Shown in pieces: positions 35,155-47,451 of a stretch of 64,000 bases of DNA. The translations under genes were made by a program, and so were the position numbers. This DNA comes from Pyrenochaeta sp. MPI-SDFR-AT-0127 (Eukaryota > Ascomycota > Dothideomycetes > Pleosporales > Cucurbitariaceae), in contig JAGTJM010000063.1 of assembly GCA_020747015.1 (NCBI GenBank), positions 118,850 to 182,849 on the forward strand, written 5' to 3'. The notes below the pieces were generated by a model. The model searched no databases, was not told the origin of the DNA, and was given only the letters and a program-made list of their open reading frames with translations. Each line of letters starts with the position of its first letter. Position 1 is the stretch's first letter.

Positions 35155-36777
35155 ATGGGCAGACATGAAAAATCAAACACACGGTCCGTCGGAGCAGAGC
35201 TTGCTGCTATTTTACCTACCGATAATGTTGCGTGGTTTCGGCGAAAGGGGCTCGTGAAGCTTAATTTCTACCTCTTTTCTCTCATGTTGCTCTCGTCCGC
35301 CAATGGATATGACGGCTCCATGATGAACGGCCTCCAAGCCCTCGATCAGTGGCAAGACTTCATGAGCCACCCCACTGGCGCCTGGTTAGGCTTTGTCAAC
35401 GCTATTCAGCCCATTGGTGCAGTCATCACCTACCCTGTGAGCGCATGGGTGGTGCAACGTTACGGTCGACGAACGGGCATCTGGATTGGTTACTTTTTCC
35501 TTGTTGTGTCTACCGCCTTGCAAACGGCTGCTCCGAATGATGTGGCGTTCATCATCGCCCGCTTCCTATTGGGTCCGGCTTCTGCGTGGTATGCAACAGC
35601 TGTACCGCTTCTCATCACGGAATGTGCGTATCCGACTCATCGCGGTATCGTCACAGCACTTTACAACTGCGGCTGGTACGTGGGTAGCTTAATCGCTGCA
35701 TGGGCCACCTTCGGCACCCGTGATTACGAGGATTCATGGGCCTGGAGAATTCCGTCTGTACTACAAGCAGTCATTCCCTTGGCAGCTTTACCTGGGTTTA
35801 TTTTTGGTCCCGAGTCCCCGCGATGGCTCTTTTCCATGAGCCGCAATGAGGAGGCCCGTAAAATCCTTTTGGATTACCATGCAGATGGCAACATGGACTC
35901 TCTCTTCGTCGATTTTGAAATGAGGGAGATTGAAACAACAATCAGGATGGAACAGGAAGCGAACAAGACCACGTCCTGGGCTGATCTCTTCAAGACTAAG
36001 GGGAACCGACAACGTGCCTTTATCTCTATCACTCTAGGCGTCTTTGCGCAATGGAATGGTAGCGGAGTCGTCAGCTACTACCTAGCGCTTGTCCTGGAGA
36101 CTGTTGGAATTACCGATGTTACCCACCAAACCCTTATCAGTGGATGTCTTCAGATCTGGAACTTATTTTTTGCCGTACTTGCCGCATTCTCCGTCGATCG
36201 TTTTGGACGGCGGTTTCTATTCCTCACTTCCTGTGGAGGTATGCTCGCGACATACATCGTCATCACAGGCTTGTCTGGATCCTTCGCTCAGACAGGAAAT
36301 GCACCCGTTGGAACAGCGGTCATTCCGTTCCTATTCTTGTACTATGGGTTCTACGACATTGCATTGTAAGCATCTGCATCACATGAAAGCACTGCGCCGA
36401 ACTTGAGACTGACTCTTTTTAGCACGCCACTACTATTTTCGTATCCTGTTGAGATTTGGCCATATCGTCTGCGAGCTCGTGGTCTTTCGCTTACCCTCTT
36501 TTCCACCATGGTCGCTGTTTCGTTCAACATATTCGTGAACCCAATCGCGCTGGAAGCTGTCGCCTGGAAATACTACATCGTTTTCGTGGCAATCCTAGTC
36601 GGCGGCTCCTTCATCTGCTATTTCTGCTATCCAGAGACCCGAGGATACACTTTGGAAGAAATTGCGGTCGTGTTCGATGGTGATGAAGCTAAAGTGCCCT
36701 CACTAGTTGTGAACAAGGAAGGCACCGCTCTTGATGGAAACAAGACTAGCAGCGTTTCACGCGTTGAGATATTCTGA
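35155..36777 (+). CDS. MFS sugar transporter, lactose permease-like
   Basis: Two exons (35155-36365 and 36423-36777) give 521 residues with about twelve membrane helices. Family signatures of the sugar porter group are present: RYGRRTG after helix 2, GPESPRWL at the end of helix 6, VDRFGRR after helix 8, and PETRGYTLEEI after helix 12. The N-terminal SSANGYDGSMMNGLQ block, with a GYDGSMMNG turn, is typical of the fungal lactose/cellodextrin/hexose permease branch. The substrate cannot be assigned. It is probably in the plasma membrane. No glycoside hydrolase lies beside it; the nearest gene is an SDR reductase on the opposite strand, 3' to 3'. Confidence 0.92.
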
Positions 36778-37026
36778 AAACCCACGGTAATTATCACGAG
36801 TGGACATGATAAGAGCCCAGGGCTCCGTGATATTGAGGCTATTTTGGGATACTTCTTTTACTTTACTCCGGGCTTTGTTCCGATGTGATTGTGCAGAGAT
36901 AGCCGAATCTGTGAATGTAGCTTGTGCTTCTTTGTTCACGCTGTCTTTTTCTTTCATGACCTGTTATGATATGATAGGTAGTAAAATTAGAGAACGGCTT
37001 GATTCCTAGTGGAATGCAACACATAT

Positions 37027-38146
37027 TTATTGTAGGTTGGAATCGCTAATAGATTGCTCAAGCGAAGTCCATCCTGGCCGACCATACGACCTTAGAAGGG
37101 ACTCAGTCCTATCATTTGGGTAGCGACTGATGTCTTTGCCTAAACCTGGCACATCATCGGGGAATTGCGTTTCCGGATACATTTTTCGAAATATAGACAG
37201 AATAATATTCCAGTTGTACGGTCCAGCAAAAGCAAAAAGGCGCTCGTTACACACTTCTGGATTGGTAAGTGCAATAACGTGCAGTCTACCCGTGTCTCTG
37301 ACATCGACAAAGTATTCTAATACATTATGTAAGTAAACTAACGGGTGCCCTAGGAATCATGTCTTACGAGGTGGGTCTTCTGCGATAGCCTTCGTATTAC
37401 CATCAAACACCGACTTCAACATAGCCCCGGTTGAGCCAAATCCTTGATGTTCTCTGCTCAAAGTGGGCCCAAAATTGGTATTTGGCAAGATTGAATTAAA
37501 TTCAAAACTTGGGCTATTTGCGCTCATCCATTCGAATGCTTTCTGCTCTGCTGTCGCTTTCGAAGCAGCGTAGACATTCCATATATTGCTATCGCCGAAT
37601 GGCCCTACCCATGCGTCGTTGCAGGCTTCTTCGTTCCATGATCTATCGGTAATTATCCGCTCGAGATCTTGGGCAGGATTTGCGGCGGCCATAGATGACG
37701 ATGTGAAGACGAATCTTTTCATTTTTGGCTCTCTAGACGCAGATTCAAGTAGATTGAGGACGAGCCCAGTCACCTGAGCTATGTACGGATCAGGATATCC
37801 GGAGAGAGGCGCCACAGTGGCCACGTGCGCAATCGCTGAAACGCCTAATCTCTTCGTCAGAAGCTTTATAGCTTATAGGAAGCATGGAAAAACCTTTCAC
37901 TGCCTCATCCAAAGCACCTGCTTTGAGCATATCTGATATTTCTACCAAATGAAACGAATCTGCTCCATATTGTTTTTCAAAGTGATCTGAGAGCCATCTA
38001 GCCTTCGTAGTGCTTCGCACGATTCCTCGAACTTTATATCCAGCAGTCAATATTTGATCTGCAACATTGCTGCCAACATATCCGCTAATGCCGGTAACAA
38101 GGACCAAGCCACCCTCAGGAAGAACGGATATCGCTGAATCTGGCAT
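37027..38146 (-). CDS. Extended SDR, NAD(P)-dependent aldehyde/ketone reductase
   Basis: Three exons in transcription order (38146-37894, 37844-37368, 37316-37027) give 339 residues. The Rossmann motif VTGISGYVGSNVA (TGxxGxxG) is near the N-terminus. The catalytic YxxxK is seen in NVYAASKATAEQKA, preceded by VFTSSSMAA, which provides the active-site Ser. Length and motifs fit the Grp2/Gre2-like methylglyoxal or carbonyl reductase branch, related to dihydroflavonol reductases. The frame is open up to an ATG at 38269, which would add 41 residues of poor quality; I prefer 38146 because the NAD-binding fold follows directly. The first intron donor (GTTTTT) is weak, though phase and homology support it. 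The substrate is unknown. Confidence 0.87.
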
Positions 38147-39131
38147 GTCGAGCACAGGAGATAAACAAATTCTTGGAGGCGCACCTGCTCTTTTTGTATT
38201 GGGAAGGATTCCAGATGTAGACTTTACCAGCAACATACATGACTCACATGACAAAGAGAGCTTTATCACTTACGTAAGTTGAATACCTCGATATCATTAG
38301 CGTCCACTCTTGTGCCCCACGCGACCCCGCAGAATAAAGCACAACGTAGCGTAAATGAAGATGCGACCACCGCCTCCAACAAGCATTTGGTAGTCAATCT
38401 CAAATTGTGTTGAATGTCACCACAAGTGTCTGTTTATCTTTGGTTGAATTTCACCGCACACCTAAAGCATACTCTAATAGTCAATTTGAAACTTTGATTT
38501 ATCAATCATTACGTTACGTTGATTAGTACAGTCTTCGGCTCGTATAACTGCGCTGGTTGGAGGCCGGATCGATGTAGACGGCGACTTTTGGTCGCTCATA
38601 GATACGAGTAGACGCCTATGGGCTGGCAGGCCGGGTTGGACGGTGAGTTTCGATCGCTAGGGCGGTGCACATTTGTCAGATGTGTCGACCGTGCTGCAGT
38701 TATGTAATATCCGCGCAACAGGTCTTGTATGGCCAAAGCCGTTTAAAGCTCCAACAGCACATAAATGGCGGATTCAATTACGGCACCATGTATATTATGA
38801 ATAATAACTTTCTAGCACTACTATAGAGTTTGATAATCTGATCCTTATTTTAATGAGTTTCTCCAGTGATAGAAAGTAACAATGGCGTTGATAGGAGAAC
38901 TAGCAGGCTGAAAGGAGTTTAAGTTGTCCACTTGGAGGAAGAGCGATGAGTACGTATGTACGGCCTCTCTCTGATGACGTGAAAAGTCACTGTGTAGAGC
39001 GCAGATCTGGATGTATTAGACCTACTGGATTGGTTTGGTGTCTGATAATCTGTCTGAATAAGGTATAGAGAACTAACAGACGCAATTCAATTTGCGCAGC
39101 CCAGACGCATTATAACATACAAATTCATTAC
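38147..39131. other. Intergenic, nothing recognised
   Basis: No supported gene. The part next to 38146 is the SDR promoter. Around 38560-38700 the sequence is GC-richer (ggaggccggatcgatgtaga and similar), which could be a fragment of a repeat, but no partner copy is present in the window. Confidence 0.4.
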
Positions 39132-40649
39132 TCAGCCCTCTGAACAATTCGACTCAGCGCGGACCCACCCCGTCAAACGATTCGCAATATCACTTACATA
39201 GCAAGCTGTAGCACCGGCTTTCTCAGAAAGATTGCCACTCGCCGGTATGTACCCACTATTATATCCTCGCATAGCTTTATACGGATTCCCATAAATATTC
39301 AAATTATCCACCAGACCCCATCCATGCTCCGTCCCCTGCGTCCCATCCTGAACCATCTGTAAAATGGAGAGGCGCGAGTGTTTGGCGTCATAGCTATGCC
39401 CATTGTGAGATTGCATCAAGCCAGGATTTCTCGTGCCGCCCGAGGACGTGGTGGGTGGATTCAGCGGACAGCCATTTGTCTCCTGAATAATTGTGGCGAG
39501 GATGACGCGATGGTCTACGAGGGAAGCGTTGGCTCGGTCTTGGATGGCGTTGTAAATGTCTTGGATGGTTTCGGGGGTGTTGTTGGGACCGAGGTTGAGC
39601 CAGCCGCAGGAGTTTTTGAAGGTGTCTAGGTTTGCGGTCCACATGTCCTTGAACGAGACCCATTTCGACGTGTCGGGAAAATCAGACGCGTTGCCTTGGT
39701 AGTAGGTATAGCTGTCCGTACCAGCCCCAATGCCATCACCTGTGTCGTTGACACTTTTGCGAGTCGCGCCTCCGGAGTCGAAAGCAGCCGTGCTGTTTAC
39801 TTGGCGAAAGGAAGGCGTGTACGTGAACCCTTTCCTGCGCGAGAGCGTGGCAGCGAGCGCAATGATGATGATCAGAATGATGATGGAAAGGACGATAGAG
39901 ATGAAAACTACGCATTTACGTCGACAGCTCCAGAAGTTGTAACAACATGGCCCGCCGTGGTAGTGTTCGTCATCTCCTTCAATCCTGCCATACTTGTAGA
40001 ATTCTGCCTCGTCGTATGTCGATCTATCTCGCATATGGTAGTTGCGCTCAAGTCCCTCTGAGCTTTTCTCATTCCCCTCCAAGTCTGATAGTGGTGTGAT
40101 GAGAGGAGAAGGTTTATTGGCGGGCTCTCTTGCGTGTAAGTACTCTGAACTTGGTGGTTGTTTCCTGTAGTCCTTAACAAGTCTCCCGTCATAGCTTTTG
40201 ACTTGGTGGCTTGCGCGATCTTTGTCGACGGCAATCCTCGAACGACGTCGCCTTGGTCTTCTCCAATCATCCGTAACAGCGCGCTTTGCTTCCCTAGCTC
40301 GCCTGCGCTCAACCTTAAAGCGTTTGTAGCATCGGCTGCATAAATCGAGGCCTTCCGGTCCAGGACACAATCTTTCTTCCACGGCGATATGCGGACTATC
40401 ACACAAGCTGTTGCCACATGTGGCGCCATTGTGAGGGATCGAATGTTTAGTGGATCGAGAGCCAGTGCGTTGACCGCGGGGTCTTTTATTTCGGGTTTCG
40501 TGTAGGCCTTTGAGGGCAGCGGGCGCAGGCCTAGCGAGTGTCGCAGCAGAGCTATATGCTGAATAGACGGGAGTCGATGGCGTAGCAGAGTGATACGTCT
40601 TCGGTCTTGGGTAATCGTATTGTGGGTAATTCGGATACTGCCTATCCAT
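39132..40649 (-). CDS. Type II membrane protein with extracellular lysozyme-like domain
   Basis: A single exon of 505 residues. The N-terminal half is cytosolic: Tyr/Pro-rich, then a small cysteine cluster at about 78-110 (CGNSLC...C...LCSRC) that could bind zinc in a GATA- or treble-clef-like way, then a very basic stretch. A strong membrane helix follows at about 245-270 (VVFISIVLSIIILIIIIALAA). The outer half has several NxS/T sites and a lysozyme/transglycosylase-like region. This includes HRVILATIIQETNGC with a candidate catalytic Glu, then NPGLMQSHNGHSYD, a pattern like the ES...GLMQ core of the goose-type lysozyme/SLT superfamily, and RGYNSG near the end. Related fungal proteins are anchored or secreted; a role in cell-wall or bacterial peptidoglycan hydrolysis is inferred. 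The zinc-like cluster is unusual for this architecture. Confidence 0.75.
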   Translation of the reverse strand: MDRQYPNYPQYDYPRPKTYHSATPSTPVYSAYSSAATLARPAPAALKGLHETRNKRPRGQRTGSRSTKHSIPHNGATCGNSLCDSPHIAVEERLCPGPEGLDLCSRCYKRFKVERRRAREAKRAVTDDWRRPRRRRSRIAVDKDRASHQVKSYDGRLVKDYRKQPPSSEYLHAREPANKPSPLITPLSDLEGNEKSSEGLERNYHMRDRSTYDEAEFYKYGRIEGDDEHYHGGPCCYNFWSCRRKCVVFISIVLSIIILIIIIALAATLSRRKGFTYTPSFRQVNSTAAFDSGGATRKSVNDTGDGIGAGTDSYTYYQGNASDFPDTSKWVSFKDMWTANLDTFKNSCGWLNLGPNNTPETIQDIYNAIQDRANASLVDHRVILATIIQETNGCPLNPPTTSSGGTRNPGLMQSHNGHSYDAKHSRLSILQMVQDGTQGTEHGWGLVDNLNIYGNPYKAMRGYNSGYIPASGNLSEKAGATACYVSDIANRLTGWVRAESNCSEG

Positions 40650-41017
40650 TATAGAATATGATTCGAGCGGGCGACAAGCTGTTCAGCGATTGTGCAAAAG
40701 TTGAGGATTGTGAAACGAACACGGACATGTTTCCCCTCTCTATTTGATTGTTGGTTGCAATAATAAGATGGCAGACTTGAAACAAGGTGAGGCGGGGCGG
40801 AGGTTGGGGTGGCGGGAACCGCTGCACTTGAGCACGGACTGTCGGGTTCTTTCTAGCTTTACACTAAATTGCTTAGTAATTTTTGAAGTTTTATTTGAGT
40901 AGCCATGCAAGGATAAGTTTAATATAGAATATAATAATCAGAGTTAATACATCTTGTTCTTTTATTATAAAGTTGCGGGTTGATAGGGATGGGGCAAGGA
41001 GCAACTTCTAATAGGTA

Positions 41018-41590
41018 AGCTAGCGCCAATAGCAGTCACCCACCCAAACAAAACAAGGTTCACCAATTCAACGCGCGATATCATTTCTCAACAACCACAC
41101 TTATATTTGTAACTGTGTAAACATGAATTGAAGAGTCAAGGCTGCAGTAGCAGCAGGTTTTTCTGGCTCCTTTGATGCAGCAGCAGCTTGTTAAGCAGCT
41201 GCTCGATCAACCGCAGCAGACTTGTTTGCTTCTACGTTGCTAAAGCGTTCATTTGGATCAACCTGAAGCGCTTCTTAATTTGTCTATGCTTGATCTTATA
41301 TAACTGATATTGGAGGTGCTGAGAGGCTGCTTGGAGTTGAGCTGCTTGATTGTTCGCGACGCCAATTGCCTTGCTCGCCTTGCCAAATAGCATCCGTGTG
41401 CTGCGAGATGGGGACCCCAATTGCAAAAGCTACTGTTGGGCTTGATATGGATCCTGTGGCCTCTAAGATGTTCTAAACAATAAATTTGATATAGTTGTAG
41501 GCGATACAGCTAGCGGAGGAGTGGTAGGCCGTGCTGAGACTAGAGATGATTGTAGTACTTGATCTGGTTATATGGGTAGGCTTTGGAAGT
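41018..41590 (-). mobile_element. RIP-degraded, truncated copy of the pogo-like element
   Basis: The segment begins with TA and then agctagcgc, the same terminus as the intact element at 51822-53611, and stays alignable with its left part up to about position 52400 of that copy. Differences are mainly C-to-T or G-to-A, and several create stops. It covers one terminal inverted repeat and the coding region for the C-terminal third of the transposase; the other end is missing. Transcription sense of the relic is minus. Confidence 0.8.
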
Positions 41591-41672
41591 TTCTCAACAT
41601 TTATTTAACATCAATTATTCGCGGATCAATCTCACTCTTTGAAAGAAAATAATAATCTCACACAATTTTTCA

Positions 41673-42061
41673 ATGTCTAATTCGACAAATATCCCAGTTG
41701 TCTCCAATAGCGGGTTTGATAGTGAAACCGTAGGATTGACGCCTAACAATATTCCTCTACCACTATCTCTCTCCCCACAGTATATCCGTGCTCTCCGTTC
41801 AGACACTATGGCCAATGCAGTGTTTAAGAAGTTGAAAGCCTGGTGCGAGGATCAAAGCTTGCCATTGGTCGAGTGCACGTTGGTTAGACCAAGTATCAAC
41901 TCTCTAATTGATCGTACGCTGTTGATTGAAATAGCTCTTGGAGTCGCGCGGGTAGGGCCAGGTTTGATGAGGCTGTTGCTGATGGGGAGCTGCACGGGAC
42001 AATTTGGGAACGCCTCCGTGACTCTGCTTGGCGCATTTCCGGTGAAGCGAAAAAGGATTAG
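41673..42061 (+). CDS. Hypothetical small protein, two-exon model
   Basis: Exons 41673-41878 and 41935-42061 can be joined in phase to give 110 residues. The second exon reads FDEAVADGELHGTIWERLRD and ends shortly after, a composition that looks protein-like. I do not recognise it. The donor (GTTGGT) is not typical. A competing minus-strand reading exists over 42066-42567 (starting MTKLSLYAGEILALFRLLR), which needs a frameshift or odd splice near 42370. Either could be a fragment of an older gene next to the transposon relic. Confidence 0.3.
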
Positions 42062-42980
42062 ATAAATTCAATTGCACTATTCGAGCATTCAGCCTCTTTA
42101 TGGCAGTCTGGAGCCTTAAAATGCTATTTTCCATGAGATCATTTACACATAAGTCAGATGGATGAGCCGTAGAACGCCCTCGGTGAGTTCTTACGATCAG
42201 ATTGTGTGTTAATGCCCGTACATCTTCAAGCCGCGAGCGCACGGTAGGCGCAGCGCTAGTGTGTTCTCCAAAGGCAGTTTCAATGAAATTCCGCAACTCC
42301 TCACAATACGCAGCCGACCAAGTATAGAGGTCAAACAGGCTGTTCACGCCGAGCCTCGAGGTACTACGCGCTCGCAGGATATCTTTCAAATTCAAGGCTG
42401 AGATGCTCATTCAGTCGATCTATGGGATACCAACTATCCGAATTCCAACGTAGGTTCAAAAGCCCATTCGGCAGGGTTGCGCAGCGGAAGATGGGATCAT
42501 AGGCGTCTGTTCGGAGCAATCGAAATAACGCTAATATCTCTCCAGCATAGAGGCTCAGTTTAGTCACCTCAGCCTGGAATAGGATAAAATATTGGTCAGT
42601 TGCTCTCTAAATAAGTCCGAGGTCAGCATGTTTGGTTCCATACCGCAGTGTTTTGTATATTTGAGCAACGTGATTGAATCGGAATTGATACCCCAATCGA
42701 ATCAACACGAACCTCTCTGGCCCCCTCACGTGTAGGGAAATCTCTCTTGCTTTGCGATATTGGAATGCCTCTCAGATTTGTTCCCTCAAAATGACGTGCA
42801 GGGGTGTGGCCACGTGTCTGCTGTAGTACAGCTGATGGTAGTACAGGCAAAGACAAATCCAGAAGCGTAGGCTATTTTTTTGAGATTCCTGAAGAGCAAT
42901 TACAAGCGTATTTTGACCTATCTTATAGAAAGATCACACGAGTGCGTGCGGCCTAGCGGCTTTGCCACCTCGATCGACAT

Positions 42981-43370
42981 TTACAGTGCGAGATCCAGCC
43001 GTAATTTACTATCTATTTTTGGAGTATAAATCAGCACATCATTCATGACACGAGGTATATATCCCGTGAAGAACGGATTATTGTGCAAGAAGGGGACCGA
43101 AAACACAGTTTGGATCTCAAAATAAAGCCAGAAAACACGATGTCCCTTACTGTCCTCGCCCACATCCAACAAATTATAACTCCTCACCTTCTCTTGCTCT
43201 TCCTCATCAACAAGATACAACTGCAGCCACGACTACACAGCCTTACTCTCGGCGGCCCGGATCGGTACCCGCAGGGCTGCCGTGTCCGGTTGCGTGTGGA
43301 TGTACTTCTGCGTTTCCACCCATGTGTCTGCTTCAAGTGGATGCACAATCCCAACTGTGCGACGAAACAG
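42981..43370 (-). pseudogene. Gene fragment of unknown type with one in-frame stop
   Basis: Read on the minus strand from about 43370, the frame gives a coherent stretch (VGIVHPLEADTWVETQKYIH, later VPIRAAESKAV), then TAG at 43233-43235. It continues in the same frame with SWLQLYLVDEEEQEKVRSYN and further to a TAA at 42981. The stop replaces what would be a CAG Gln codon, a single C-to-T change. No start or splice-joined upstream exon could be found. I do not recognise the family. It lies beside RIP-affected DNA, so RIP leakage is a possible cause. Confidence 0.45.
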
Positions 43371-44828
43371 CTAATTGATAATAGTACAAACCACTTGGGT
43401 CACTGCTAGAATGTAGCATCTGCTTACAGAGAAAGACTCTGGCCGAGAAAGTGAGCTTTATATATTTAGTTCTACACTAAGAGAATGTACAGATTCTCGA
43501 CGTCCGCCTTTTCGTCTAGGGGAACTTTCTCTCAACGGATCATATGAGAGGAAATTACGAACGAATTGGAGAACGGATCGATATCACCTATGACACTCTG
43601 GGTGGTTAAAGATACCACAACTGTCACGCGAAGCAAAAGGTAATTTAACGTACATTAGAATCTAGAACTGGCTAACAGAGTCCTAATCTAGAAGACCTGG
43701 CTCTTGAATCGACGATGAGGCAGTTTGCCTCCAGCTGTACACCCATACGGTAGAGTTCTTAAATTTAGTGCTCATATTGCAAACGCATGCAAGAATGGAT
43801 GTGATACCTATTCTTTCACATTTTAGTGGTTATTAAAACAGAAGAAAAAGTGGCATAAGGGCCTCAACGTGTAGTCATGCATCCTAGCCATAAATACAGT
43901 TCCTCCTAAACGCCTACCTTCGAGGCCGCTATCAAGGGACCTTGCGGGAGGGTAATAAACTAACCCTCTGGCAGCCTTAGCTATTAGTCCTAGCTTCAAG
44001 TGTCTGTCTAGTTCTGCCATAGCCTCACGTGAGCGGTGAATTGCGGTGTTACTATTTGTGCTGATCTCTATTAATTGCTAGGCGAATAACCGTGTTGGTG
44101 AAATCCGTACTGGAAGTTTCCGTCCGTGAGGGTTCGGTATCCCCTTGCTGCTTTTCATAATCAAGGCGCTAGTGTTTCCCCAGAACGGGTGTGCATCATT
44201 GAGATGGCTGCCAGACGGTCCCGAGCGGATGGGTAGCTACCCTCCCGTTTCCCCTCCAAAAGTGTTAGCGAGCCATTCCAACCCCAATCTGAAGCGCGCA
44301 CCATAATGCATCACACCAAACTGGATGTGCATTCACGCTTGCCAGGGTAGGAAGCCTAACATCATGGTTCAGCCGCGTGGTGCGTACAGAAGTAAATGTC
44401 TTGCATAGGTCTAACCCAAATGCCACATACGTACGGCATAACGCTAATTTGGCAGTTGAATGTTGACCTCACTGATACCCGTATCGTGCCGGTAGACTAG
44501 TCGGGACGTGCGAATGAGAGTCAACCCTAACCCGGATAACTCCCATTGGCTGGAGGGCTCAGTACCTGCATAGAGAGACATGGCTGCCCTCTGTTTAAAA
44601 AAATGAATTTTCCCCTAAGTCCCACGTTTTCGACATGGCATGGGACCTTTTCCTGCTGCGCTTACAAGCAATATTGCTATTTTTAGCTATGCCAAGATCA
44701 TCCCATGGCGCAGTGATAATCTGGTGGCCTGAAGCTAAGGCTGCTATAAGATCTGACAACGAGTATATGAAACGGCCACCGGAATACAGCGTACCTGTCG
44801 CGGTAACATTTCTCTCAAGGTCATCGAC
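43371..44828. other. No gene recognised; promoter of the DUF3176 gene at its end
   Basis: This 1.4-kb region has mixed composition. Short frames on both strands (for example 43823-44020 minus, 44635-44832 plus) show no signature. The segment 44000-44560 has a GC-richer, patchwork look that may derive from old repeats, but I found no second copy in the window. Confidence 0.35.
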
Positions 44829-47016
44829 ATGATGAGCGAGCGACGAAGATCTGTATCGCCGCTGTTTTCTCATCGCCCATTGGAAGAACGTACCCCACTT
44901 TCGCATGACAACATCTCACTTGAAGATTTCGCAACATCAACGACGACGCCTCTCAAAACCTCTCAAACCTACTCGGGTATTCAACAGAAGGACGGTTCTT
45001 CCGATGACGGCCGAATTGACGAAGAATATCGGCCCTCGCTTCATTCGATACCAAACATTACCATTAAGAATCGCCTGCTTCGCTTTGATTGGTGGTGGGA
45101 AGTGGGTGCCCTTGTCGTTGCTACAATTAACATTATAGCAATCATCACAGTCCTCGTCCACGCCAATGGCAAGCCTATTCTTGACTGGCATGTCCCTATC
45201 CAGCCCGCATCTCTCGTCGCTATTTTCTCCACCATCGCAAAGTCCTCGCTACTCGTCCCGTTAGCTGCATGTCTCAGCCAGCTCAAATGGAGTTATTTCG
45301 AAAAACCGCAAACGTTGAGCCACATGCAAGATTTTGAAGATGCGAGCAGAGGGCCTTGGGGTGCGATGATGTTACTGTGGAAGGTGAAAGGGACGGCGTT
45401 GCTAGCTTCTGTAGGAGCATTGGTAACGCTTTTGATGCTTGCATTTGAACCGTCCGCGCAACAAGTCATTCGCTTAGGATCAAGGAAATCGATTGTAAAT
45501 TCCAATTCTAGGACTATAGCGACTGCTGCGTACAAACCTGGGGCTATTGCGACAACCATGTCACTGTCGGATTGGCGTTTTTATGGCGGTGCTGAGGATA
45601 GCGCTGAAGGTAAGTTCTTGTTGGACAAACGTCCAAGAATAATTACGATCAATCGGCACGACTAAGTAACGCCTCGCAGTCCGCTTCTCTATGGCACTCA
45701 ACATGATGGCAGCCATGGCTGGAAGACCTTCCATATACCAGTCTAATGCGTACTGCCCGACGACGGAATGCTCCTTCTATAACTTCACCACTCTAGGAGC
45801 CTGTACGACCTGCGAGTCGGAAAGTATACTCGTAAACAACGGCTTTGGCTGCGCATACTATGACCGCGAAAGTGTATCCGGCGTGTCTGCAAGGAACGAC
45901 ACAGTGTTTACCGAGCTGCAATCTTTCCAAGCCGCTGTCAGAGAAGCATCCAAGCGCGATTCTATCGTCGGCTACGGCATGAATTGTAGTCGTACGCATG
46001 AAGGGTACCCAACCTTTGGCTTGAGCTTCGATGTGAACGTTGCAGAAAACACGACCAATCTACAAGGATTGGGACAGCGACAGAACCAGACCTCTGAATA
46101 TCTTTGGTCTGACGCAGTGTTTGGCGAGACCAATAAAACCTTCTTGGGCATTATAACTGACGGAACCTTCAACGATACGTTTAAGCAGAGTACCTATCGA
46201 TTCTGCACCTCAGGATATGGTCGCGAAGGTATAATTAACAACGATGACTTCGACACCATCGACACATTCACGTGCCTGATGACATCTGACAGCCTGTCTA
46301 GTCTCGAAGATCTGGACAAGTTTGGCGAGTTCAACGGGACCTTGACACACTGTCGCATGAGCGTTTGCGCCCACGAATACAAAAACGTGAGCATCCAAAA
46401 TGGGCAAACGAAAATCGGCTCAATCACCAAGCGACCATTGTTAAGGAGTGGGTATAACGAAAATTTCAACGATACGGTAGCCACAGCAGAGGGCTCAGAT
46501 TTTAGCGCCAACATTGGCCCGAAAAACCTGGCCCAACTTGCGTCGACAATAGAACTCGTAGCATATTCCTCATCCTTCCAAGAATTCACCAAGTATCTCG
46601 TCGACCAGGCAGATTGGCCATTGGCCTTTGAACGTATTGCAACAGCCGTGTCAGACTATATACGAAGCGCCGATAATCCCGACGCAAGACTCGAATATGG
46701 GCTGGCCCATTCTTCTGAAACTTTCATCCAGATTCGTTGGGCGTGGCTCACTCTACCGCTACTCATGCTTCTTCTGTCAATCGCGATTTTAGTCTGCACA
46801 ATTGTCGAAAGTAGTCAGAAGCTATTTATATTAAAACATTCGATTCTTGCTCCAATACTTCCTCGTCTGGAGAATGGGCACACCGTCAAACTACAAACAG
46901 CGTCCAGCGGAAGGCAGACGGAAAACGATCTATTAAAGTTAGCTAAAGGTATAAACGCAACACTTGTTAAGAATAAAGATGGAAAACTAGAACTTAAGAG
47001 AAATTATATAAGCTAG
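44829..47016 (+). CDS. DUF3176-family membrane glycoprotein
   Basis: Two exons (44829-45609 and 45680-47016) give 705 residues; the start is one of two adjacent ATGs. The architecture matches the fungal DUF3176 family. A Ser/Thr-rich cytosolic N-terminus of about 80 residues is followed by a helix pair (FDWWWEVGALVVATINIIAIIT and SLVAIFSTIAKSSLLVPLAACLSQLKW, the latter the strongest signature). A further helix is at LLASVGALVTLLMLAFEPSAQQ. Then comes a large extracellular part with many NxS/T sites and paired cysteines (CPTTECSFYNFTTLGACTTC), and a last helix (WAWLTLPLLMLLLSIAILVCTIV) before a cytosolic tail. The function of the family is unknown; surface location is likely. Confidence 0.85.
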
Positions 47017-47290
47017 AGATGTAAATATACTATAAAGGTCTATGAAGATACTAATAGAATAGAGATTATAGAGTAATAGCCCTATCCCTAGGTTAATGGG
47101 TTAGGGATTATTTTAAACTTATGAAAAGAGCTAAAATATATAAGGTTTAGAGGATTATAGCTACCTACTCCCTTTAGGTAGATGCTAGCGCAGCCGAAGT
47201 AATAAGAACCTACTATAGGTAAGGAATGATGAGATAATTAAGTTAAGATTCTTATCTATATATCGTTTATATTTAATATCCTTTATTAGC
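47017..47290. repeat. AT-rich, RIP-like tract
   Basis: The sequence directly after the DUF3176 stop codon is saturated with TA and lacks any frame (for example aatagagattatagagtaat). It stands out from the adjacent genes and resembles the other TA-rich tracts of the window. Confidence 0.45.
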
Positions 47291-47451
47291 CCCCGGCCTC
47301 CAACATAATGCATCGCGTATGCGTTAGGTAACATTGTACACCTGTCAACCCAGGCGTTGTATCTGATATGTCCACGGCGTCTAGTTCGGCATGGCATAAG
47401 ATAGGCTCAGTCCAGGCCCACATTCGGCATCTCAGTCCCTCGGAGAGCGGC

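Noticed and set aside
39378..40061. Several plus-strand frames opposite the lysozyme-like gene
   Set aside because: Antisense to a convincing 505-codon gene with a membrane helix and NxS/T sites.
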